From: Halichondria panicea
Taxonomy: Eukaryota; Porifera; Demospongiae; Suberitida; Halichondriidae
Assembly: GCF_963675165.1 (NCBI RefSeq)
Contig: NC_087377.1
Location: forward strand, 3,068,978 to 3,132,977
Direction of reading: 5' to 3'
DNA: 64,000 nucleotides
Part shown: positions 45,179 through 57,664 of the stretch, one piece after another
How the letters are laid out: each line of letters begins with the position of its first letter
How positions within the stretch are numbered: position 1 is the first letter of the stretch
Program-made: the position numbers and the translations under genes
Notes under the pieces: model-generated
The model's database searches: none
Told to the model about the DNA's origin: nothing
The model's input: the letters and a program-made list of their open reading frames with translations, nothing else

Positions 45179-45451
45179 CTATTCTCCACTCCTCAATCTT
45201 CTTCGCCACATCCTTACGGTCCACGGTTGGAGATCGGAGACAGTCACACACATCCCTCCATGAGAGGGGAACACCAGAGTGCAGACGTTTAATCAGCATT
45301 TCACGGAGACAGGTGTCAAGATTTTGGCTGTTTATTTCGCGGATCGCACTCAAGTCGTCACTATTGATGTTCAGCTTCAATCCAATATTGTACCACGTAG
45401 TACGAGCAGGATAGAGTTGATCATACAGTGGCGACACGTCATCACACATGT
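45179..45451 (-). CDS. N-terminal Death-domain exon
   Basis: Acceptor is a CA repeat ending ..CACACACAG at 45452; donor GTACCC, phase 1 out. The first ATG (45447-45449) lies two bases inside the exon, giving MCDDVSPLYDQLYPARTTWY, a good start if a non-coding exon lies upstream. Death pattern: TTWYNIGLKLNINSDDLSAI, LREMLIKRL, LSWRDVCDCLRSPTVDRKDV, AKKIEEW. It closely resembles the terminal Death exon (CLRxPTVxRxDVAxxIE). No further coding exon was found between here and 57.9 kb. Confidence 0.8.
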
Positions 45452-45732
45452 CTGTGTGTGTGTGGGTGTGTATGTGTGTGTGCGTGTGGGTGTGTATGTG
45501 TGTGTGCGTGTGGGTGTGTATGTGTATGCATGCTGTGCAACAATAGCTTGTAATGATTCCACTAACAAAATTCATGCCCTCATACACGATTTCTTGGAAT
45601 GTGTTTTATTTGTTACACTGTACTTTCCCCCATGTTACCCCCATCCCCCATGTTGAGTAGGCCAAAGAATTTACTATAAAGAGAACAATACCTCAGTCCT
45701 GTGAATAAATTTAAAAGCTAGATGTATATATA

Positions 45733-46342
45733 CCGTAGTTAACCGTCGAACCGCCCACATGTTTTGATGGCTTCATTTAGGCTATAATGGTGCAGGATTG
45801 GATCATAATAGCAAGCAAATACCTGGTGTAAAGTATAACTGGTATAAAGTATATCCAATACTGCACAGCTCTCATTTAGGGGTGGGCGGATTTGATTATG
45901 TGGCTACTGAACCGTGCAAGCGCCCATCCAGGAGTTGTGCTGGTACTTTATGTGAAAACTACACAGCTCATCTTCTGTATACAGTTACAGATCACAGAAG
46001 ACACTCTGCCACAAGAGAGAAAGGGGCCTGAGCTGAAAGTAGACCATGTGTTCTGGTAGTTCAGAAGAAACAGTCTCATTGAACACTTAATGTCTGTTCT
46101 AGGATAGATCTAACTAGATCTTAGCTATATAGTCCTAGTAACTTTTAAAGTCTTGTTTTATGCACGTTTATGAGCTACAAGCTATTTAATAGCTCCACAT
46201 ATGCAGTGAAAATCTTGCATTGTGTTGACCTTTGACCCAATTATATGCATGCGCAATAGTGGGCGCTTCTACGATTGCAATTAGGCCTCTACAGGACTTT
46301 CAGGCAAAAGTAGGGGATGGGTGGTTCGACAGTTAACTACGG
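45733..46342. mobile_element. 610-bp MITE with TA flanks
   Basis: Ends CCGTAGTTAACCGTCGAACC and GGTTCGACAGTTAACTACGG are inverted and flanked by TA. Interior has no transposase. It lies just upstream of the ROCO chain. Confidence 0.8.
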
Positions 46343-47339
46343 TACACACAAGTGATAGTAAACTGGCACAATTGGTCAACGTGTTGAGTTGCTGTGCAGC
46401 TACAGATCTGTTATTTTAGACTAGAGTTGCTTATAGACTAGAGGTGTTGCATGCATGTTAATAAAATAACACTTTCTGTTAGCATGCATCATGGGTCCAA
46501 TCAGGAGTACATTAAGAGAGTATCCAAGTGTAGCAGTTGTAGTGTACCCCAGGTTACGGTAGGAGTATGTCATACCACGTCACTATCAGACCACATCTTA
46601 AGTGAGTGCGTAGGTGTAGTGGTTAATTACTTAAAAATGATATCAGCATACACACACATGGTCTGCTGTGGTTTGTACCTCCAGCCAACATTTAATTTTG
46701 GCTAACAGTTTATACAACTACAAGTGTTAGTGACGGATTCAGTCCTAGATGTAGAATGGAATGTGCGTGAGAGTTGGATACTCTTCTTGATATAATACTC
46801 CTGGTCCAATGAAAAGGTGTACATATATAATAGCTTCGACAACCCTAGAGAGTGGACTCAGCAGTAAAACAGTATATATCAGGCTTGGATCTGTAAACTT
46901 GCTCACTTTGTTGGAGAGCATAAGAATATTATATTGCTGGATGCTCTTCAACAAAGTGATTACTACGGATACAAGCCCCAAGTATACATAATCACTTCTG
47001 TGTAAAAAAATGCTGTTGCCACTCACGACGGAACGGTTACTAACATTTTTGCTTGAAACCACGCCCCGTGCATAACCTCTATAACGAGCTGCGCTCTTGT
47101 TATGTTTTGCTTTCGCTCAAAAAGTTATTAGAGTGATTAATTTTATCATAATTATAGCGGGTAATTTTTGAGAGGTAAAAAATTTGTTATTTTCGTGGTC
47201 ACCGACCTCCACGATATTTTAATGTAGGTGTGGCTTATTGTAACGTATGAATGCAGTGCAGGCAATGAGATTTATAATCACGAAAATCACCGTTTTTCAA
47301 TTTTTACCTCACGAAGTTATACGGTATAGAACTTGAGAA

Positions 47340-48031
47340 GTTAATAATTATAATGTTATGCTGACACTGAATCACACAGTTTTGTTTATAGAAAAGTCTA
47401 TAATCGTGATGGCTTGATGATCTTCAAGGATAGAAGCCAGAGGAAATAGGTTATTGCGTGTTTCCTGTCAATGAATTTTTACCCCACGAAAATTATCCGC
47501 TACATGTATATATACGGTATAGAACTTAATTGAGAAGTAATTAGGCCAGTGTTCGTCAATGTCTTGTTTCTGGTTTGGAAATCACCTTACCACTAGTGAG
47601 GGAGGGAGGTTATCATTATTCATTATTGTGACATCACTTCCTGTAAAACCCCATTTCCTGTTAATTAAAATAACCACACTGGATACAATAAAACCACAAA
47701 TATGACAAAGGAAAATCTTACTACCCTAATCTGCTTCAATCTATGCTATTTACCATGTGACACACCCACAAGTAGGTGTGGCTAATGAAAATAATGGAGT
47801 GATGTCATAATAATGAGTTTTTTGATGAGGCAGTGAAATTTGAGGAGGGAGGTAACCAGAAACAAGACATTGATTAACATTGGCCTTAGTATAGTAATTA
47901 TAATGTTATGCTGACACTGAATCACACAGTTTTTTTTTTTTATAGAAAAGTCTATAATTGTGATGGCTTGATGATCTTCAAGGATAGAAGCCAGAGGAAA
48001 TAGGTTATTGTGTGTTTCCTGTCAATGAATA
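47340..48031. repeat. 135-bp direct repeat flanking a MITE
   Basis: A segment with GCTGACACTGAATCACACAG and GGCTTGATGATCTTCAAGGA occurs at 47341-47476 and again at 47892-48031, with a T-run difference in the second. The Harbinger-like MITE lies between them. Confidence 0.8.
47544..47885. mobile_element. PIF/Harbinger-like MITE, TTA duplication
   Basis: Ends GGCCAGTGTT-GTCAATGTCTTGTTTCTGGTT are inverted over about 33 bp and flanked by TTA. Its ends share GGCC and TTTCTGGT with the MITE at 4861-5047. Confidence 0.8.
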
Positions 48032-48937
48032 ATGAAAAAAGGGGTGGATTTCCAATGAGGTTAGTTCACAAGGCTGTATGCTGGCAGTGAATACGTGTAT
48101 GCAGCTTGTAGCTCTTGTCTGGCTTAGCAATAGCTATAGCGCTGTAGTTCAAGGCTAACTCATAAGTTGAATAGAAACCTTACTATACTGATGAAGAAGC
48201 CTTCACTGTGAGTCAATCATAACTCGAGAAGGAAGCTTTAGTTTACTATAGTAACAAATTTACCACAAGAATGCAGATTATGGCTGCAATAATTGCACAC
48301 GCGCAATGTTTACAATCACTGCGTGTGCATTATATCTCATTAGTTGTGGCTGCGCTCGCATGTACATTGTACTACCGTACTAGCGCCTATCCTCACGTAC
48401 GAACGCACAATATCATTTGGGGGCGTGGCTTTCATTTAAGCGAGCTATTTAGCCATTACCGTAGAGGGTAAGCACTAAAACGTTCTATCTAGAGTTCCAC
48501 GTGCAGGATAGGGCCTATATTTAGCATAGTTAACCATGATGTCATATTAACAAAATTTTGATCCATATTATGGTCTAGATTTTTCTAAACTGGGTGTGTC
48601 ACAGCAAAACAAGTCTATAAATTGAACAACACAGGAAAAAACGTTCAGTAATATTGAAAAGCATTTCAAACAGCATAAAATGCAAGTCCCTAGCACTACT
48701 GGTTTTCTAGGCGGAACCATTTTTACTAAAAATGGCTTGCTGTACCTCTTCTGGGTGATATTTCTTCTTGATTCTTGAGGTAGGCACTAGTAGGATAGTG
48801 TTTTAAGTATAGCGAAGGACCCATGTCTCTACTGGCAGTAGTTTCATAGTTAGTTTTCCCTAGCAACAGCGTGTGGGCGTAGGTGGGCCAGCACCCTTTC
48901 TAAGATCTTAATATCATATCTTATCATCTTAATCTTC

Positions 48938-49201
48938 TATCATCTTGTTGCCTAAGAAATTCCGCATCATTTGGCATGTTGTATGGCTTCACTTGATACA
49001 GTTTGGTTATTGCATCTAATTAGTGTTCTTTGAACTCAGACTTCTCAAAAACATTTTTTAATGACTGTTTATAAATTATTCTCTCAAACAACAAATAAAA
49101 TTATTGCCCAAGTAACACTACATCCTACAACATATCTCGTGATATGAACTAAAACATAGCTTCAAAAGAGTTCAAGGAATTTCTTAGGCAACAAGATGAT
49201 A
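48938..49201. mobile_element. MITE with ATCTTGTTGCCTAAGAAATTCC ends
   Basis: A 23-bp inverted pair (CATCTTGTTGCCTAAGAAAT and its complement) bounds 264 bp of AT-rich, non-coding sequence. Confidence 0.65.
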
Positions 49202-50183
49202 TACAATTTTAGTCTTCAATGTTAATGGTTAGACACTCATTACAGTTTAACTAACAGCAGCCACTTCCTAAAAGTTGAGAATTTCTTCATTTTTTAATCA
49301 ACTCAATCTCAGAAGCCATATTTTTTACAAAACCCAACATTTTTTCTAAGATGTTATCATACCATACATACACCAAGTTTCGTGCAATTCTGAAGACGTC
49401 ACGTTTTAAATTTCGTTGAATTTATATGGAATGACCATATCTCTTAATTCTCTCAAGCTAGTTCGTCTGAGGCTCTACCGATTTTGTTGCAATTATAAAA
49501 GGATCAAGCTATTGGTGGTATTGGTGGTATGTAAACCCAGGAGAGCGAGTCAGTTTTACATGCCGTAAAACATAAGGCCACGTCATGTTTTAATTGACCA
49601 TGGCATTCCTCTCAGCCCAGAGGAGGTACGACAGGCGCAGTGCAGCTCTAGCAATTAGCCTTTGCCTAATTACCCGCCCACGTTGTGTTGTTATTGCTAG
49701 TACAAGTGCAATTAGTGTGCACAGCGCCTGCCGGACCTCCTCCGACAGTATGTTTACCCGAAGACCTCTAATCAAGCCTTTACCTCTAAATAAATAATTG
49801 TTGACCTCTAAAAGTAGCGACAGTTGCGTTGATAATTATTTTTACTGCCGTGTCCTAAATGGAGGCAAATATAAATTTAGCTACACTCTATAGTCGGCCC
49901 AATAGAAAATACACGTTTTTAAGCGCGCTACATGCTACTCTCTATATGCGACATTCAATACAATTTTTCAACCTCCAAAATAACCAACCTCTTGCCATGC
50001 ATTTAAATTAGGTATTGCACTGCAGTATTAGCTTGCCCCACTCACCATCTAGTGGCGATGCCTCTCCACTGTCGACACCGTGTCCACCACCGGTAGCCAT
50101 AGTCTTGTGGACCCCAGACCCTGAAAGAGGCTTGCGAGACTACAGTATAGTGAGTACAGTATCTGGTACAGTACAGGGGTGTA

Positions 50184-51875
50184 CAGGGGCGTAGCCAGGA
50201 TTTCTAAGAAAGAGGTGCTATCACAGACAAAAGAGGGCGCAAAGCGCCCCAATTTTAGCCGCTCAGCGCCGAAATGTGGTTGACCGGAAGCCACACCTCT
50301 TATTAATGACGTCATAATTAACTTATCTCCCAAGTTGGGCGTGGCTGAACGTTTATTTGCATAGCCAAGAAGCTAGCTGGCCACGATCACAAAAGAGAAC
50401 TAGTGTATAGATTTAAGCCAGAATACCTCACAGTTTAGAGACTAAATCGTTTTCCTTGCTATACCTAGCTAGCTAACAGCCTAACTGCAGCAAGATCTGG
50501 AAGTCAGACCGATTTTCATTTTTGCTATTTCTAACTCCTGTGTATTACTATCTCTTTTGAACACTCTAGGCAAACCAGAAAAACTTTACTGCACTGGATT
50601 TGGTCAAGCGAATGCAGAGATACAGCGTTTTGAAGAACACTAGTCAGGAAAAAATTCGTACAAAAATTTACTGCATTTTAATGTACTTGGGGGGGACTTA
50701 TGAAATTTGTTGTTAATACCGGAAATGATCTTAAAGTTAGCATATCTGCTGAACCGCTTGGTCTATTCTCTTTTAAAAAAGTATGAAATGGACACTCAGG
50801 ACTCAGGAGTTAACATTGTGTAACAATTTAATATCTACTATGAAGTTTACAATGTTTCTGTAATGTATATCTTTATGATGTCCCTATAATAGTATGATGT
50901 CTCCTGCTTCAGAGAGTTCTTTTGGATTTAAAGTAACCATGCTATCTTTTCTTTCTTACAGTATATTGTATCATGTTTCAGAACTCTCATATTGTGTCCA
51001 CCTTATGTTTCTTGATCTTTAAAAGCAACTTTTCTGTTAATTTCATTTGGTCTAAATAATTCGTTTTTAGTGTGGTGTAGATTTAAGGCCATACAACTAT
51101 AAATCTATGATACAACTCTGTTGACAGCTTCTAATTAATACAGTAGATTACTCTTGTCTTGTTTCGTGTGCAAATTGAATTAGTTCTTGCAATTTAATAG
51201 TTTTACATTGTTTTCCCTGGAATTCTCTCCAATCTTTCTTGTTTCTTTTCAACAGAGGCTTTCAGATTGCTTCAATAATTACTTTCAGTAACTTCTAAGA
51301 ACTTCTAAGAAATAAATACAGCTATTGGTACACTTGGCTTGATTTTACTGCATTTCTATTCTCAGCTCCACCCATCTATCCATGCAATAGTGATTCCGCA
51401 AGAAATAAAAGCTTATTGTAGCAACTTTTTGCATAATCTAGAGAGAGTTAGAGATGAAAGACATGATCACTTGTGTTTTTGTTCATTTTCATGTTTGGTT
51501 GACAAAATGATGATCACCTTTGAGAAAAAATCACACACAGAACAAGCATCAAATGCTAAAATCATAAAAAACTGTTATAAAAATCAAATTCTATGCTATT
51601 TTTTACCCCTGGGAATAGCTGTTGTTTGCTAGACTCTTCCAGGGCTTGCGGAAAGCCCTTCTTGTTCACTCACTTTCTGGTCCCGTTTCTTACCATTGAA
51701 TTTACTGTACGAAAATACGCCCACGCACTACTTTCGGTCTGACATCTCTACTGGAAGAGAAAGGGTGCTCAGCTGGACAATCAGATACATTTCTGTGTGA
51801 TTAATTTTGTATACTTGACTCAGACTGGTTGGGGGTGCTCGAGCACCCCTAGCACCCCCCCTGGCTACGCCCCTG
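50184..51875. mobile_element. 1.7-kb hAT-like element, 5-bp duplication GTGTA
   Basis: Ends CAGGGGCGTAGCCAGGA and CCTGGCTACGCCCCTG are inverted with GTGTA directly repeated on both sides. The GGTGCT/AGCACC next to the ends are also inverted. No transposase frame longer than about 97 codons is present, so it is non-autonomous. Confidence 0.85.
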
Positions 51876-51930
51876 GTGTAGCGGTGGCAGATCTTTCGAG
51901 GAGGTTATGCAGATTGGCTTTGTTCACTCG

Positions 51931-52470
51931 CAGAGGAGGTACGACACGCGGTTAAGCTCACGTGGCTGCTATTTCTTGATTGAAGGCAAGAAAGACAAAG
52001 AAGTCGTTAAAATGCATTCCAATGACGACATTCAACTGGTGGGCAAGTAAGCGCCATAAAGAGACAAGTTTAGAGCATAAAACTCAGTGAATTTGTTGCT
52101 GGCTAGTAGCTAGAGTTTTACAAGTAGAGATTAGATTTGTTGTAAGAACCAAGGCTCAGATGTTTGCAGTGATCCTATCCTGAATGCAGGCACAGAATAC
52201 TTATTGAATACTCTAAAACAGAATTACACTAAAAACAATAATATCTCAAAATCTAAGTGGTGGTTGAAACTGGTTGAAAAGCTATTTCACATCAGTATAA
52301 GCCCAGCAATCAACAATCCTGATCTTAGAAACGTCAAGTGTATTTTTTGAAAGATACACGCCAAACCAAATCCACTATCAAAGTACACAGTCTTGAATGA
52401 TATTCATGCACAAGTTAATGAGATTCATAATCCTTTTAGCTGGTCATGTGACCGTGTCGTACCTCCTCTG
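51931..52470. mobile_element. 540-bp element with 9-bp target duplication
   Basis: Ends CAGAGGAGGTACGACACG and CGTGTCGTACCTCCTCTG are perfect inverted repeats, bounded by GTTCACTCG on both sides. A 9-bp duplication suggests a Mutator-type element; hAT would usually give 8. A related hairpin piece (CAGAGGAGGTACGACAGGCG) lies at 49616-49750. Confidence 0.85.
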
Positions 52471-55400
52471 GTTCACTCGATGTCAAGAACGGAAGTTAAA
52501 TTTAACCACAACACACCCCTCGAATTCTTCTACAGTTGCAGGGGAAGGCAAACTGGGGCACTGGGCACAACAATAGGTCAATAGGTCAACATAATTATGG
52601 AGGAGTAGTGGATGATGTTGAATGCCTCCTAGAGCTGTACTATAATATGAGTATAATTATTGGTGCCAGGACTTCAGTATACGTGAGCATGCAAGGTGCA
52701 GGTGCAGGTGCATGGACGATGAACAGACTCACATTGTTACCAAAGTAAGTAATGACAGTAAGTAAAGAACATGTATCGTTAACGGTGTTTTGGAATCCTT
52801 CATTCGTTGGCATCCCACTGATTTATTGTTTTGAGCATTTAAAAGCAGTAGTTTGATCATATAGATGAAGGAAGGGATTGGAAACGCACGTCATTTGACG
52901 TCACGTTTTACTATGTTTTGTACGTTGTGTGGGCGAAACCCTTTGAAGTCTAGGCGCGTTACACCTAGGCTGCTAAGCAAGAACACTTATTTTCGTCTGT
53001 AGCCGTTTATCAGACACTAGCACATTTTCAGCTCTTGAAGACTTAGTAGTTGATATAATATATCAATTCTTTTTTTGCATACATTCATAGTAACACATTA
53101 AATTTTGATCAGATGGTGCAAAAAATTTTTTTATCACTGCTTGTTTCCTCAGAATGAGTGTCTGAACATGCATTGTGTCTGAATATAGATGCCTTACTCT
53201 AGATCGATCATTGGTAACTAACTGCAATTCTGTTTGATCCATGGTTCAGAAGCTGAAATCTGTGGATCCAATTTCTGCTGAAACCATAGAACAAGACCTC
53301 TCAAAAAGTGTCCAAACTTCATAGTAAATACATGATTGTCTATTGGCGACGTATCAATATTAGCCGTACGCGTCAGATAAGTTCCTGTTGTAAACTGCTA
53401 TTCACCTATAGTACCAGCATGCAAACATAGAGATACTATAAAGCTAGTATCTATGATGTAACGCAAGGCAACTCATTCCACATTTTATATATACCAATAC
53501 AGTTACATTCAACGAGCATGTAGCATCTATATACTGAATAAGCTCAATGAGCGCGCAGAGCCCTATTATATACAGCTCTATGCAGACTTAGAGGAGAGCA
53601 TGACTGCAAGCATGCAGGTACTATATAGGTGAGGGGTGGAGAAGATGCTCGATCAAGTGATCCTATAGGAGACTGACACATCACAATAGGAGATATAGGA
53701 ATAGCTCTATATATATATACACATACACTTCATACTTTTTATTTCACTTCTGATACATTTCAGTAATACATGATATCAAGTGATGAATGAAATGGTTCAC
53801 AGTCAATAAAGTGAGCATGTGCTATTCAATTTCTGAAAAAAAATCATGACAAGGACAATGACTCACAAAGTACACAGTGAGTGAAGTGATAGTTATTTGT
53901 AATAAACTATCTGCAAATGATACTATACAGTGGCAAGGTTAGCTTTCATTCTCAGATTATTTGTGTCCCGCTAACTCAGCAACACTTTCACCTGTTTTAA
54001 AATTGAACAACAAATCGTAATTACGGTGTATATAATTATAAATAAAACATGTACGTTCAATTCCAGTTGACAAGACATTTTCTGTTTCGTAAAAACAACG
54101 TATTAGCAGTACAGCACGAGGGCATGATCGATCGACCTAATATATAATCAACTTAATGCTTATTGCGTAGAATATACGTATTATAGTCTTGCATGCGTAA
54201 AACATTTGAGCATCTATATAATTATGCGTCATAGCATGCATGCAGGTTGCCGCTAATCCATTATTATACCTATATTAAATGAACCAATCAGATTACATGC
54301 AGGTTTCTATAGCATCACACAACTACAGCTATAATTTATAGTGTTACAATAATTATAATTATACGTCTTGCGCATTTCTTATTCAGCTATTAATTATACC
54401 CTCGGCATTAATTTTATTTGAGAAAAGCATGCATGCATGCACTTATAATTATTATATAGTAGGTAATTTTTGTTGGTGAACACTTTCGTATGAACTCCTT
54501 TAATAATTATTATTCGTACAGCTCAGGATAGTGACATTAAACATAATAAATTATTTGTATGATTTAATATAATTTTTATATAATTATTGCATTAGCCTCG
54601 ATTCCAGGCCGCATTTCACTCAGGGAAGTGGGCCTGGTATCGACTGCTTGCGCATACGCTAATATCCCCTCGGTATATCTGGGGGCTTTGGATAACATCG
54701 TATATGCTCAGTAAAACTATGATGTCACAACGAATGGAAGTGGATTGAAGGAAGTAGATACAAAGTTCGATTGAAGGTTTCTAGCCCATCGGATATAGCA
54801 TTCTCTGATAGCTACCATTAGCCTGCTATATGTTAACAAAAGACTCAAAGCCTGCAACGTACAGTGTGGAATGGACAGGCCACGTCCATTTAACACTAAC
54901 TTTGGTGAAAGTCTACTATATACTACTGCTACTGATTCTATCAGAAGAAAATAGCTGTACAACAAACCTACACAGGTCTGTCTCTAGCTATAATTATAGC
55001 TCTGCATGTGTATGACTTTTAGGATATTAATTTTTCTCTGATGTAGATACAATAATTTTGCGCATGCGCAAGCAGTCGATAGCAGGTCTTCTTTTCTGTG
55101 AAGGCCGGTGAAGGAGGCTATAGCATGCATGCTCAGTGGACAGAGTTATGAATCTGATGCTCTGGCTATATAAGGGCTCCTCCTGAGTTCATGCAAATTA
55201 AAGGAAACGAGCAAAAAAGGTTGCTCATTTGTAACAAATAATCATGACAACAGTTTCAAAGAGAGATAATTATACTGAATAAAAATGCATGCTTGCACGA
55301 ATAATTTTACGCATGTTATGTAGCAACACAACATGCACGTGTATCTTATACAAGCCATCTGATATAAATGTGCATGTGCATGGGTATATACTCTATAGAG

Positions 55401-55600
55401 AGCCGGAATAGCGAGGGTGTATATACAGAAGTAAAATTATACATGCACAAAGCCAATTACTAACAATTTTCGTATGATGCTCTACAACACAAAATAATTA
55501 TACGAACATTTCCACAATATAAAATTAACCCGCTATACGGTTGGTTGATCACCATGATTATAATTATAAGTATATATACTCATTGCTGCATGGTGGTGGT

Positions 55601-55673
55601 ATATGCATTCTCAGTTCTAAGTCCACTATAGCTATAGTCTATAGCTAGTGGACTTAGAACTGAGAATGCATAT
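55601..55673. repeat. 73-bp palindrome
   Basis: ATATGCATTCTCAGTTCTAA continues into GTCCACT and is matched exactly in reverse after a 19-base loop. Forms a 27-bp stem. Possibly a tiny foldback element. Confidence 0.8.
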
Positions 55674-55828
55674 AGAGTAACACAACATGCAGAACTTCCA
55701 TTGATGAGCTCCATGCAATTCTGATGAGCTGATTGCTAGCTCTGACTAATGGAATGATCCTCCCTCCATGCAATCACAAGGTGGCACTCTAGTCTACACA
55801 TGTTCACTCACCGGACAGACCTTAGGCC

Positions 55829-55886
55829 GATCCGTCTCCAATTGAACGCTAGGAGGCGCGACCTAGCGTTCAATTGGAGACGGATC
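55829..55886. repeat. 58-bp palindrome
   Basis: GATCCGTCTCCAATTGAACG plus CTAG pairs perfectly with its complement around a 10-base GC-rich loop; partly matching CTTAGG/CCTAAG sequences lie outside. Confidence 0.8.
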
Positions 55887-56194
55887 TGCCTGGGATCAGA
55901 CCTAAGCTCTTTGTCTCAGTTCCGCCCCTTTTTCAGTAAACAAAGCAAAGTGCCACACCCTCCTTCTGTATTTCAGGCCTTTCCGGCAACAATTGCTCAA
56001 CAAGGAAAAGCACTGCACATAAAACAATTCATATTTCTTATGCACTCAGACAATATAGTAAAAATATAAAAATAGAAGTCAAGGTGATGGTGTAGTACAC
56101 AAACACAGAACACACGCAGAGCATTATATTAATAGCCATGGCAGTATACTTATAATAGTCAACACAGAGTTAGTTCTTTACTTGTAATTCTTGC

Positions 56195-56358
56195 ATGCTT
56201 CTTTACTTGATACCTTTATTTGTCCTTTTCAGCCAGTATATCTGTATGAGAGCGCTATAAACTACGTATTATATTGTAATAATACGTTATTATATACCTT
56301 AATTTTCAGGTTCTCATGATAAATTGGTGGCACTGTGAGCAATTGCAGTTGCTGTCCT
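56195..56358 (-). pseudogene. Relic of the ROCO gene 3' end
   Basis: Matches 20815-21004 with scattered changes: CCAGTAT-ATCTGTATGA then TTCTCATGAT-AATTGGTGG and TGCAGTTGCTGTCCTC. It carries the last about 12 codons of the terminal Death exon, the stop region (TAA-like where the gene has TGA) and the 3' intron border. The rest of the domain is missing, so it is a non-functional fragment. Confidence 0.8.
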
Positions 56359-57176
56359 CGGGGGGTGTCATGTACATTTGAATATTTGATGATTGAAATT
56401 GTGGTATCGGGTGGATTCGTGACAATGGAGAGCAGTTTATTATTATTTTACTTGTTAGAGAGATGCACATGTAACAAAGCAAATTTTCTCTATAGGTTCC
56501 AAGTTGCATGTACAAGTTCACTTGGTACCATGTGGACTCCGACGTACCAGTATTGACTAATGACTACCCCCTCAACTGTTCAGGCGCGGATCCTCTAGCT
56601 GTTTGATATGGCTCGCTCAGTTTCTCCCTCCCCTACCGACAAAATGACAAAATACATATTATACACACAGTGTCACATGCACTGACTGATGCATGAGGAT
56701 TAATTATTCCTATCAGTGAGTCCTGTATAATTACGTGTGTTCTTTTGAACCGATACTAAGTTCTCTCATGCATGCAGGCATAAGTATGTTTGACGTTCAA
56801 GAGCCTGCATGCTAATCATAGTGACTGCCTGTATATACACCTGTTTCATTTGTTGACAGGCCGGTATAATATAACAAAGGAAGTAAAAAGTACACCCTAA
56901 CGGAGTAACCCTATACATACTAATTGTAATTATCTAGAATCAGTCATGATCTTCTGTGTATATATATACAGCAATTGCTGTGTATTATGATGGTTATAAC
57001 TTATTGTGAAAATAATAATTATTCATTCATTCCTATGTATAGGGTAAAAACATTCAATCGAGGCAACTAAGTGCTACATTTCAGCTACACTGAATCATGC
57101 ATTGAAAGTACGTAGCTAGCTACATACATGTATAAAAATTAATGAGCTGATGCTGGAAAGCCTTAATTCCTTTAAA

Positions 57177-57476
57177 TTCTTGGGAATCTGTGTTCATAGA
57201 TACTATAAATATGTTGTGTTTGTTGATCTGCCCTGAGAATCTCTGTGATACAAAGGAAACCATGCATGCAATAAGAATCTGAAATTACACGGTAGTGAAC
57301 AGACTGAACGGACTAAAAATGTTATAGTCTGTTCATTAAATTCCTAGTGTGTAATTTGATATTCTTTGTGCATGCATAGTTGTTTTTGTATCACAGAGAT
57401 TCTCAGGACAAATCAACAAACACAGCGTAATTCATAATTATTTATAGTACCTATGAACACAGATTCCCAAGAGTTG
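57177..57476. mobile_element. Foldback element, about 90-bp arms
   Basis: TTGGGAATCTGTGTTCATAG and GAGAATCTCTGTGATACAAA on the left are mirrored on the right (57388-57476). Middle AT-rich, non-coding. Confidence 0.7.
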
Positions 57477-57664
57477 GTGTCACCTCAGCTTTATGTTATC
57501 CCAACTCCCTAATGTCCATGCCGTTTGCATGTTGTGCTGATAATTATAGGCCTGTCAGTTATGCTGATAGCAACTCCTTGGAAATGTGCTGTTTCTGCTG
57601 CATGTATATCAGTTTCAATCAACCCATCCCCTCCAGCCCCCTCATGACGACATCACCCTGCTGA

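Larger units (their letters stand above)
20966..45451 (-). other. Candidate 18-exon Death/CARD/ROCO mega-gene
   Basis: Eighteen minus-strand exons (listed singly) join with correct GT..AG borders and matching phases from an ATG at 45449 to a TGA at 20966, giving 11,268 coding bases (3,755 residues). Order of domains: Death, X, Death, X, kinase-like, Roc-COR, pseudo-Roc-COR, Death, CARD, Death, small exon, Roc-COR, Ig, Death. Roc-COR (ROCO) proteins are multidomain GTPases that dimerise through COR, and Death/CARD modules recruit partners in apoptosis and NF-kB pathways. No exon in the chain ends in a stop before its donor. Two or three adjacent genes with unseen first or last exons remain possible, especially across the long introns at 24.9-28.4 and 28.6-32.1 kb. 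Confidence 0.55.

Noticed and set aside
49590-49797. Overlapping ORFs on both strands at 49.6-49.8 kb
   Set aside because: Both sit in an imperfect inverted repeat related to the 9-bp-duplication element; no transposase motif.
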